NCBI GenBank assembly: GCA_903850725.1
Contig: CAINMG010000125.1
Location: forward strand, 1 to 6,040
Direction of reading: 5' to 3'
Origin: Candidatus Staskawiczbacteria bacterium
Lineage (GTDB): Bacteria > Patescibacteriota > Minisyncoccia > Minisyncoccales > Staskawiczbacteraceae
DNA length: 6,040 bases
The notes beneath the pieces were generated by a model that made no database searches, had not been told where the DNA came from, and saw only the letters and a program-made list of their open reading frames with translations. This document shows, in pieces, positions 1 through 5,054 of this stretch (positions within the stretch are counted from its first letter, which is position 1; each line of letters opens with the position of its first letter). A program made the position numbers and the translations under genes.

Positions 1-57
1 ATGTTTGCTGACCACGAATTGCCGACAATGCTACATCGGACTTCTGCTTTGAGGTAA
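1..57 (+). other. possible 3' end of a gene cut by the window edge
   Basis: The first 54 bases hold 26 G/C, well above the AT-rich DNA that follows, and resemble the composition of the short gene at 107-349. A frame open from base 1 ends at TAA 55-57 (FADHELPTMLHRTSALR), and a second frame ends at TGA 50-52. The right frame cannot be chosen from so little sequence, and the product is not recognised. It is listed because the composition drops sharply at about base 55, as at a gene end. Confidence 0.25.
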
Positions 58-85
58 AAACTTTTTTCATGTTTTTTGATTTCAT

Positions 86-91
86 TATACT
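86..91 (+). promoter_or_regulatory. candidate -10 box (TATACT) for the gene at 107
   Basis: TATACT matches the -10 consensus at five of six positions and sits in a T-rich stretch 15 bases before the ATG at 107. No convincing -35 is visible: the hexamer at the expected distance is T-rich only. A start near base 98 would leave a leader of under 10 bases. Confidence 0.3.
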
Positions 92-106
92 CTAATTTTC
101 TATCTT

Positions 107-349
107 ATGCACCTGTTCAGTTTTCGCAGTCCACCATACTATGAGGAGAAATGCGAAAGGGCGGGCAAGGAAGTCCCGTTTACGGCGGTCTTCGTTCTTG
201 GTCCACAGGCTGTTCTCGGAAAGGTTCATGCCCTTGTGGCTGATGGACTATTCCGAATCGAGGAGGTTGATGGCAGAAACGTCATCTTTCCGACACCCGC
301 CCTTGTTGAGAAGGTCATGGGCAAGAAGCCCGTGGCGGTCGCGTCGTAG
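107..349 (+). CDS. short hypothetical protein, GC-rich outlier (80 aa)
   Basis: An 80-residue protein that I do not recognise. The middle and end (VHALVADGLFRIEEVDGRNVIF) look like a compact alpha/beta fold and are loosely reminiscent of the strand-turn-strand of a winged helix, but no family motif is clear. There is no signal peptide or membrane segment. The frame is favoured by G/C-rich third positions (GAG, AAG, GTC, GCC), whereas the overlapping frame at 141-374 is an arginine-rich shadow. The start at 107 is the only ATG at the head of the frame, with an in-frame TGA upstream at 77-79. An AGGAG at 143-147 lies inside the gene and does not serve this start. Two sampled lines contain 65 G/C of 120, against about 25% in the large genes further on. 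An intrinsic terminator follows 36 bases after the stop, so it is probably monocistronic. Confidence 0.55.
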   Translation: MHLFSFRSPPYYEEKCERAGKEVPFTAVFVLGPQAVLGKVHALVADGLFRIEEVDGRNVIFPTPALVEKVMGKKPVAVAS

Positions 350-385
350 GTCTTGGCGGAAAGGGTTTCGCTGAGGCAAAAACTT

Positions 386-422
386 AAGTGGTTCTGCGTT
401 TACGCAAAGCCACTTTTTCTTT
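386..422 (+). terminator. intrinsic (Rho-independent) terminator
   Basis: The stem arms are AAGTGG (386-391) and CCACTT (410-415). They are extended inward by TTCTGCGT (392-399) and ACGCAAAG (402-409), with one C/A mismatch and one G-T wobble, and closed by a very short loop. The 3' arm runs into TTTTTCTTT. This closes the transcript of the gene at 107-349 and separates it from frr. Confidence 0.85.
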
Positions 423-435
423 GCAAAAAATACTC

Positions 436-464
436 TTTACTGCAAGATTAAATAATGATAAGAT
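436..464 (+). promoter_or_regulatory. candidate frr promoter
   Basis: TTTACT (436-441, four of six to TTGACA) is followed after 17 bases by TAAGAT (459-464, four of six to TATAAT). The -10 is preceded by TG plus one base, an extended -10. It lies just after the terminator at 386-422 and gives a leader of roughly 28 bases made only of A and T, with no Shine-Dalgarno. Confidence 0.4.
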
Positions 465-498
465 AAATTATTAATTAATTAAAATTAAATTAAAATTT

Positions 499-1053
499 AT
501 GACATCAAAAGAACTTATAGACAAAGCAAAACCAGGGTTTGATAGTGCCTTTAGATTTTTTGAGCAGGAGATTGCCAAAATCAGAACTTCACGAGCTTCA
601 CCTGCAATGGTAGAAGATATTGAAGTAAACTGTTTTGGACAAAAATTTCCATTAAAACAATTAGGTTCAATTTCAGCGCCTGCTACAAATCAATTAGTTA
701 TTCAGCCATGGGATGGCTCCTATTTAGAACCAATTCAAACTGCTATTTCGCAGTCTGGTCTTGGAATGTCTGCAGTTGTAGATAAAAATATTATAAGACT
801 TAATTTACCATTGCTTACAGAAGAATATAGAAATACTTTAACTAGAATTTTAAATGAAAAAGCTGAAGAATCAAGAAAAACAATAAGGCACTTAAGAGAA
901 GATTGTTGGAACAAAATTCAAACAGCCCAAAAAGATAAATTAATCTCCGAAGATGATAAATTTAGAGGCAAAGATGAATTGCAGAAAGTAGTTGATAGTT
1001 TCCAAGAAAAAATTAAACAACTTGTGGAAAAGAAATCCCAAGAAGTTGCTTAA
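499..1053 (+). CDS. frr: ribosome recycling factor (RRF)
   Basis: RRF works with EF-G in the cytoplasm to split the post-termination ribosome so the subunits can be reused. The 184-residue length is typical of the family. Recognisable RRF blocks appear in order: IRTSRASPAMVEDIEV (residues 28-43), PLKQLGSISAP (51-61), LVIQPWDGSYLEPI (66-79), SGLGM (86-90), IIRLNLPLLTEEYR (98-111), IRHLRED (129-135, with the conserved arginines R130 and R133) and ISEDDKFRGKDELQKVVD (149-166). The L-shaped fold is expected: domain I is the three-helix bundle (about 1-30 and 105-184) and domain II is the beta-rich part (about 31-104). In many bacteria frr follows pyrH or tsf. Here it stands alone between a terminator and a broken ArsR gene, with its own candidate promoter. 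No Shine-Dalgarno precedes the ATG; the 20 bases upstream contain no G. Confidence 0.97.
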   Translation: MTSKELIDKAKPGFDSAFRFFEQEIAKIRTSRASPAMVEDIEVNCFGQKFPLKQLGSISAPATNQLVIQPWDGSYLEPIQTAISQSGLGMSAVVDKNIIRLNLPLLTEEYRNTLTRILNEKAEESRKTIRHLREDCWNKIQTAQKDKLISEDDKFRGKDELQKVVDSFQEKIKQLVEKKSQEVA

Positions 1054-1071
1054 AAAAATAATAGATTGATA

Positions 1072-1099
1072 ACCATTTTCGTGACGTCAGGAAAATGGT
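1072..1099. repeat. 28-base near-perfect palindrome after frr
   Basis: Arms ACCATTTTC (1072-1080) and GAAAATGGT (1091-1099) match perfectly. The centre holds TGACGTCA (1082-1089), itself a perfect 8-base palindrome, so the whole 28 bases are symmetric except for one G/G pair. As RNA it would be a long hairpin, but no T tract follows, so it is not a standard intrinsic terminator. It may help end the frr transcript or act as a DNA site for a dimeric protein. Confidence 0.6.
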
Positions 1100-1120
1100 C
1101 TAGTGTGAAATTTATAAAAG

Positions 1121-1152
1121 CTATTCCAAAAAAACTTGGAATAGCATATAAT
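1121..1152 (+). promoter_or_regulatory. operator palindrome, copy 1, overlapping the arsR-like promoter
   Basis: Arms CTATTCCAA (1121-1129) and TTGGAATAG (1136-1144) are perfect inverted repeats around six bases. A perfect -10, TATAAT, lies at 1147-1152. Counting back 17 bases puts TTCCAA (1124-1129) in the -35 position, so a protein bound to the palindrome would cover -35 and spacer, as expected for a repressor. It lies 46 bases before the ATG of the ArsR-type gene, which fits autoregulation. Binding by that regulator is inferred. Confidence 0.65.
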
Positions 1153-1197
1153 TGAAATAAAGATTAAATTATAAGTTAAAAAAATAATTATTTTTTT

Positions 1198-1476
1198 ATG
1201 GATGATAAAGAAATTTTACAAGTTTTAAAAGCTGTGGCGAGTGAGAATAGGTTTTTGATTTAAAAACTTCTGCATAAAAATAAAAAAATGTCAGTAGGGG
1301 ATTTGGCTGAAATAACTAATCATGCTTTTCGTAGTGTTTCGGGTGATTTAGCAATTTTACGGAAGGCAAACCTAGTACAATCACGAAATCATTTATCAAA
1401 CAGATTATATTCAATAAATTCCGTAAATTTCCCCAAAGAATTATCAAATATGTTATTCCAAAAAAACTTGGAATAG
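1198..1476 (+). pseudogene. ArsR-family transcriptional regulator, broken by an in-frame TAA
   Basis: Read from ATG 1198, the frame gives MDDKEILQVLKAVASENRFLI, then TAA at 1261-1263, then KLLHKNKKMSVGDLAEI and on to TAG 1474-1476. Joined, this is about 92 residues with the ArsR winged-helix pattern: an LKA(V/L)AS(E)NR first helix, a KLL helix, SVGDLAEIT, the recognition region FRSVSGDLAILRKANLV and a wing ending RLYSIN. The stop sits where the family has a hydrophobic residue (R-x-x-I-L-KLL), so a TTA to TAA change is the simplest explanation. An ORF restarting at ATG 1288 keeps 62 residues and most of the HTH but lacks the N-terminal dimer helix. The recognition helix reads VSGDL where VS(R/K)HL is usual, which suggests further decay. 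There are no cysteines, so no classic ArsR metal site. No Shine-Dalgarno precedes either start. A sequencing error at the stop is possible. Confidence 0.8.
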
Positions 1477-1487
1477 TATGTTATAAT
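1453..1487 (+). promoter_or_regulatory. operator palindrome, copy 2, with extended -10
   Basis: TTATTCCAA (1453-1461) and TTGGAATAG (1468-1476) flank the same six-base spacer as copy 1. The two copies are identical over 23 bases (1122-1144 and 1454-1476). This copy encodes the last residues and TAG stop of the ArsR-type gene. TATAAT follows at 1482-1487, preceded by TG plus one base (extended -10). A transcript from here would start near 1494 and run into the Nudix gene with a leader of over 100 bases. The promoter role is inferred. Confidence 0.55.
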
Positions 1488-1575
1488 AGATTATTGTAGA
1501 TAAAGTCTAGTTGATTGAAATATCGAAAATTAAAGTATAGAAATTATATACAAACAAAGAAGTACTATTAATGAA

Positions 1576-1607
1576 CTGTTCCAAAATTTTTTGGAATAGC
1601 TAATAAT
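1576..1607 (+). promoter_or_regulatory. operator palindrome, copy 3, just before the Nudix gene
   Basis: CTGTTCCAAAA (1576-1586) and TTTTGGAATAG (1589-1599) form a 24-base inverted repeat with one G/T exception. It has the same total length and outer sequence as copies 1 and 2 but a different centre. AATAAT at 1602-1607 has the same offset from the palindrome as the TATAAT of copy 1, with TTCCAA again 17 bases upstream. The ATG of the Nudix gene begins at 1612, so a transcript from this promoter would be leaderless or nearly so. It probably controls the Nudix and zinc-ribbon cluster. Confidence 0.55.
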
Positions 1608-1611
1608 AAAT

Positions 1612-2016
1612 ATGGATCAAGAGATTAAAGTGTCTCAAAAAGCTATTATCTGTAATAATGAAGGAAAAATTTTAGTTATGCGAAGAAATATAACAGCTTT
1701 ATCTGGGCCGTTGTCTTGGGATTTGCCTGGTGGTAAACTTGATTTTGGAGAGGACGCACGCAAGGGAATAATTCGTGAGATCAAGGAAGAAACGGGCTTA
1801 GATGTAAATGAATTGGAAATTTTAGACATAAACTCTGGATTCAACGAACTTAAGGAATTTTGGTTTACGGTTTGCTATCTTGTGGTTGTCAAAAATCCTG
1901 ACATAAAAATAAGCAAGGAACATGATAGTTTTGAGTGGGTATCACCCAAAGAAATCCAAGGGTTAAATATGCCAGAAAGTTTTAAAAGTTTTGCTAAAAC
2001 ATTTGAATCTTTATAA
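1612..2016 (+). CDS. Nudix hydrolase
   Basis: A 134-residue single-domain Nudix protein. These enzymes hydrolyse nucleoside diphosphates linked to another moiety (damaged or excess NTPs, sugar nucleotides, dinucleotides) using Mg2+ or Mn2+. The Nudix box G-x5-E-x7-REUxEExGU is complete: G41, E47, R55, E56, E59, E60, G62, L63. The strand before it, SGPLSWDLPGGKL, has the usual W-(D)-LPGG entry, and VSPKEI (about 110-115) is the typical late (W/F)-x-(S/T)-x-x-E-(I/L) element. The substrate cannot be told from sequence. The start is supported by the short gap after operator copy 3. Upstream bases carry no Shine-Dalgarno at a useful distance. The gene at 2042 follows after 25 bases on the same strand, so the two are probably co-transcribed. 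Its first residues (MDQEIKVSQ) closely resemble the start of that downstream protein (MDQETKVCQ). Confidence 0.93.
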   Translation: MDQEIKVSQKAIICNNEGKILVMRRNITALSGPLSWDLPGGKLDFGEDARKGIIREIKEETGLDVNELEILDINSGFNELKEFWFTVCYLVVVKNPDIKISKEHDSFEWVSPKEIQGLNMPESFKSFAKTFESL

Positions 2017-2041
2017 AAACTAAATTAAAAAATTCAAAACT

Positions 2042-3766
2042 ATGGATCAAGAAACAAAAGTTTGTCAGAATTGCAAGCAAGAGTTCGTGATTGAGCCTGA
2101 TGATTTTAAGTTTTATGAAAAAATGAAAGTACCGGCGCCAACATTCTGCCCAGAGTGTAGGTTTCCAAGACGTTTGGTTTGGAGAAATGAGAGGTCTTTG
2201 CATAAAAGAACTTGCAGTTTGTGTAACAAATCTATTATTTCCATGTTTAAACCAGAAGTTTCTTTTCCAGTTTATTGCCATGAATGTTGGTGGGGTGACA
2301 AATGGGATTCTACAAAATTTGGAAGAGATTATGATTTTTCAAAAACTTTTTTTGAACAGTTTATTTTATTACAGCGAGAAGTTCCCAGACCCGCATTATA
2401 TGCATCGCAGAATGTAAATAGCGATTATTGCAATCACACGGCTCATTTAAAAGATTGTTATTTGGTATTTGGAAGTGCGTTTAATGAAAATTGTGGATAT
2501 GATGCTAGTACAGTAGGTAGCAAAAATTGCTGGAATTGTTCTTTTATGCAAGATTGCGAAGGTTGCTTGCACTCTGTCGATATAAATAAATGTTATCAAA
2601 CGCATTTTTCTCAAAATTGTACTGGTTGCACTGATTCAGCTTTTTTGTATGACTGCCGAAACTGTCAAAACTGTCTTTTCTGTTACAATCTTAGAAACAA
2701 AACCTATCATGTTTTTAACCAGCCGGTTTCAAAAGAAGATTTTAAACGCATTAAAGACAGTGTTCTCAGCTCACGTGAATTGCTTCAAAAGAGGTTTTTA
2801 GAATTTAGAAAAACTATACAAGAGAAGGCAATCCATAGGTTCTCAGTTGGCGATCATAATTCTAATGTTTCTGGAGATTCTATTTACAATTCCAAAAACG
2901 TTCATGCCTCTTTTTTTATTGAAGGTGGTGAGAATGATAAATACATTTATAAATGCTTAAGAGGACAAAAGGATACCATGGATGCGTTTGGGGTAAGTGG
3001 AGGAGAGTTGGGATATGAATCTAATAACGTTGATTTTTCTTCAAGGGTATTATTTTCACTTAATGGCGAGAATAATTCAAGTACAGAATATTTAATTGAT
3101 TCTTTTGGTGTTGAAAATTGCTTTGGATCCATATCATTAAGTCATAAAAAATATTGTATATTAAATAAGCAATATGACGAAAAAACCTATTTTGAATTAA
3201 GAGAAAAAATTATTGCGCAGATGAAAGAGTTGCCCTATATAGATAATGCAGGTAGAAAATATTTTTATGGAGAGTTTTTCCCGGTAGAATTGTCGCCTTT
3301 TACATATAATGAGTCAATTGCTCAAGAATATGTTCCTATTACCAAAAATATGGCTGAAGAATTGAAATATCCATGGCAAGAGATGACCGATAAAGGATAT
3401 GTACCAACAAAAAGGTGGGATGAGATGACAGATACTATTTTTGAGACAAATGATTCGATATTAAAAGAAACAATACTTTGCGAAGCCTGGGATAAAGATA
3501 AAGAAAAAGCTAAAGAACACCAGTGCACTATGGCATTTAAGATTGTTCCGGACGAATTGGCGGTATACAAAAAATTTAACCTACCTTTACCAAGGAAATG
3601 TCCAAATACTAGAAATTTTGAACAGTTTAAGTTAAGAAACCCTGTTAAATTATGGTATAGAAAATGCATGAAGCAAGGATGCTCAAATGAGTTTGAAACC
3701 TCTTATGCTCCAGATAGGCCAGAGATTGTTTATTGTGAGAGTTGTTATCAAAATGAAGTAGTATAA
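2042..3766 (+). CDS. large cysteine-rich zinc-ribbon/solenoid protein, paralogue 1 (574 aa)
   Basis: The function is unknown; it resembles proteins annotated only as zinc-ribbon domain proteins in CPR genomes (recalled, not searched). Order of parts: N-terminal double zinc ribbon (residues 8-82; pairs C8/C11, C36/C39, C58/C61, C79/C82); a cysteine-rich solenoid at about 125-216 with a 21-residue period; hinge YHVFNQPVSKEDF (222-234); a helical linker (about 235-268); a second, less cysteine-rich repeat block (about 272-366); hinge YCILNKQYDEKTY (371-383); a conserved YGEFFP...YNE stretch (409-424); and a C-terminal copy of the double zinc ribbon (about 495-568). In that copy the second ligand of the CPxC pair is threonine (C520, T523), so one metal site is probably degraded. 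There is no signal peptide or membrane segment, so it is likely cytoplasmic. It lies 25 bases after the Nudix gene and 7 bases before its paralogue, with no Shine-Dalgarno. Coding is certain; the role is open. Confidence 0.9.
   Translation: MDQETKVCQNCKQEFVIEPDDFKFYEKMKVPAPTFCPECRFPRRLVWRNERSLHKRTCSLCNKSIISMFKPEVSFPVYCHECWWGDKWDSTKFGRDYDFSKTFFEQFILLQREVPRPALYASQNVNSDYCNHTAHLKDCYLVFGSAFNENCGYDASTVGSKNCWNCSFMQDCEGCLHSVDINKCYQTHFSQNCTGCTDSAFLYDCRNCQNCLFCYNLRNKTYHVFNQPVSKEDFKRIKDSVLSSRELLQKRFLEFRKTIQEKAIHRFSVGDHNSNVSGDSIYNSKNVHASFFIEGGENDKYIYKCLRGQKDTMDAFGVSGGELGYESNNVDFSSRVLFSLNGENNSSTEYLIDSFGVENCFGSISLSHKKYCILNKQYDEKTYFELREKIIAQMKELPYIDNAGRKYFYGEFFPVELSPFTYNESIAQEYVPITKNMAEELKYPWQEMTDKGYVPTKRWDEMTDTIFETNDSILKETILCEAWDKDKEKAKEHQCTMAFKIVPDELAVYKKFNLPLPRKCPNTRNFEQFKLRNPVKLWYRKCMKQGCSNEFETSYAPDRPEIVYCESCYQNEVV
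2429..2683 (+). repeat. 21-residue (63-base) cysteine repeat array in paralogue 1
   Basis: Cysteines recur exactly every 21 residues at C130, C151, C172, C193 and C214. A second ladder offset by 12 residues runs C163, C184, C205. Extra cysteines fall three residues from these positions (C139, C166, C175, C196, C208, C211). This is the signature of a solenoid with one turn per 21 residues, or of a two-turn unit, with stacked cysteines. A parallel beta-helix-like fold is inferred. Confidence 0.75.
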
Positions 3767-3773
3767 AAACATT

Positions 3774-5054
3774 ATGGAAAGCCAAACAAAAAATTGTCAA
3801 AACTGCAAAAAGGACTTTATAATTGAGTCTGATGATTTTGCATTTTATGAGAAGATAAAGGTGCCAGCACCAACTTTTTGCCCTGAGTGTCGTTTACAGC
3901 GTCGCTTGGCGTGGCGCAATGAAAATGGGTTTCATAATAGGGAGTGTGGATTTTGCGGGAAAAAAATAATTTCCATATACAGTAAAGATTTTAATAATGT
4001 TGTCTATTGTGGCGATTGTTGGTATGGAGATGGCTGGGAAGCTGCTGATCATTGGCAGGATATAGATTTTTCAAAACCATTTTTGACGCAATTTTACGAA
4101 TTATGTAAAAAGGTTCCTGCTATGGATTTATTTGTCACAGCTCCCACTCTTAAAAATTCTCAGTATTGCAATATGGCTGATAATTTAAAAAATTGCTATT
4201 TTTTATACGATGGCAATTTTGATGAGAATATTTCTTACGCCAGTGGGGTTTATCATTCAAAAGATTCCTTGGATCTTACAATGGCGCGTAAATGTGAACT
4301 TTGCTACGAGTCAATTACTTGCGTTAATTGTTATAAAATCACTCATTGTCAGCAATGCGAAGATTGCATGAATGTATATTTTTCTTTTGGATTGAAGGGT
4401 TGCAATAATTGCGTTGGATGCGTAAATTTACGCCAGAAAAGCTATTGCGTTTTTAATAAACAATATACAAAAGAAGAATATGAAAAATATCTTAGCTCTT
4501 TGGATTTAAGCTCTTATAAAGCAATTGAACGCTTTAAAGAAACTGTAATAAATTTTTGGAAAAAATTTCCTAAAAAATTTATGTTTGGACTGCAAAACCT
4601 AAATGTTAGCGGAGATTATTTAGAGCATTCTAAAAACGCAAAAACGTGTTTCGGTTGCGCTAATTTAGAGGATTCAAAATTTTGTTCTTTCATTGCCAAT
4701 GGTCCATTAAAAACAACTTATGATTTTACTCATTATGGAGATAACGTGGAGTTATCATACGAATGTTTGCAAAGCGGTGATGGAATATCTAATTGCAAAC
4801 TTAATTGGGGAGTTTGGACAAATTCTGATAACGTAGAATATAGTTTTTCAATTCATGGTTGTTCAAGTATTTTTGGATGTGTAGGTCTTAAAAAGAAAAA
4901 ATATTGCATACTTAACAAACAATATACCAAAGAGGAGTACGAGGCGCTTGTTTCTAAAATTATTCAGCACATGAATGATGTGCCTTATGTAGATAAGCGG
5001 GGAATTGAATATCGCTACGGAGAATTTTTTCCCGACAGAAATTTCGCAGTTTAG
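3774..5054 (+). CDS. cysteine-rich zinc-ribbon/solenoid protein, paralogue 2, N-terminal piece before a frameshift
   Basis: This frame gives 426 residues. The first 420 align with paralogue 1, while the last six (DRNFAV) come from the wrong frame before TAG. The first 88 residues align without gaps and with 53 identities. It contains the N-terminal double zinc ribbon (C8/C11, C36/C39, C58/C61, C79/C82), solenoid A (about 130-216), the hinge YCVFNKQYTKEEY (224-236), a helical linker, solenoid-like block B (about 275-370), a second hinge YCILNKQYTKEEY (377-389, 11 of 13 identical to the first) and YGEFFP (415-420). The frame then breaks at T6 (5025-5030), where paralogue 1 has T5. Repairing one base joins it to the frame ending at 5496 and gives 573 residues, against 574 in the sister. 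It starts 7 bases after paralogue 1, with no Shine-Dalgarno, so it is probably the last gene of the Nudix cluster. Function unknown. Confidence 0.85.
   Translation: MESQTKNCQNCKKDFIIESDDFAFYEKIKVPAPTFCPECRLQRRLAWRNENGFHNRECGFCGKKIISIYSKDFNNVVYCGDCWYGDGWEAADHWQDIDFSKPFLTQFYELCKKVPAMDLFVTAPTLKNSQYCNMADNLKNCYFLYDGNFDENISYASGVYHSKDSLDLTMARKCELCYESITCVNCYKITHCQQCEDCMNVYFSFGLKGCNNCVGCVNLRQKSYCVFNKQYTKEEYEKYLSSLDLSSYKAIERFKETVINFWKKFPKKFMFGLQNLNVSGDYLEHSKNAKTCFGCANLEDSKFCSFIANGPLKTTYDFTHYGDNVELSYECLQSGDGISNCKLNWGVWTNSDNVEYSFSIHGCSSIFGCVGLKKKKYCILNKQYTKEEYEALVSKIIQHMNDVPYVDKRGIEYRYGEFFPDRNFAV
4167..4421 (+). repeat. 21-residue cysteine repeat array in paralogue 2
   Basis: The same register as in paralogue 1 is visible: C132, (I153), C174, C195, C216, all 21 apart. 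Satellite cysteines lie three residues from a ladder position: C177, C192, C198, C210 and C213, and C183 three before C186. One ladder position has lost its cysteine, so the period and not every ligand is conserved. This supports a structural repeat over chance spacing. Confidence 0.65.

Noticed and set aside
141..374. 77-codon plus-strand ORF overlapping the gene at 107-349
   Set aside because: The product is strongly arginine-rich, typical of an off-frame reading of GC-rich coding DNA, and it runs nearly to the terminator. The frame at 107 has more natural codon and residue use.
1122..1476. The 23-base direct repeats as ends or target duplications of a mobile element
   Set aside because: There is no transposase or recombinase between them, the repeats are palindromic, each is tied to a -10 box, and a third variant lies outside. 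Operators fit better.
1994..2281. Antisense 95-codon ORF
   Set aside because: It lies mostly opposite the zinc-ribbon coding region, where the sense frame has clear family motifs and CxxC pairs. No start signals or domain are seen.
2429..2683. CRISPR or tandem DNA repeat
   Set aside because: The 63-base periodicity is only at the protein level (cysteine positions); the DNA units are not near-identical and the reading frame is open throughout.
3322..3669. Antisense 115-codon ORF
   Set aside because: It is a shadow of the well-supported paralogue 1 frame, with no recognisable domain.
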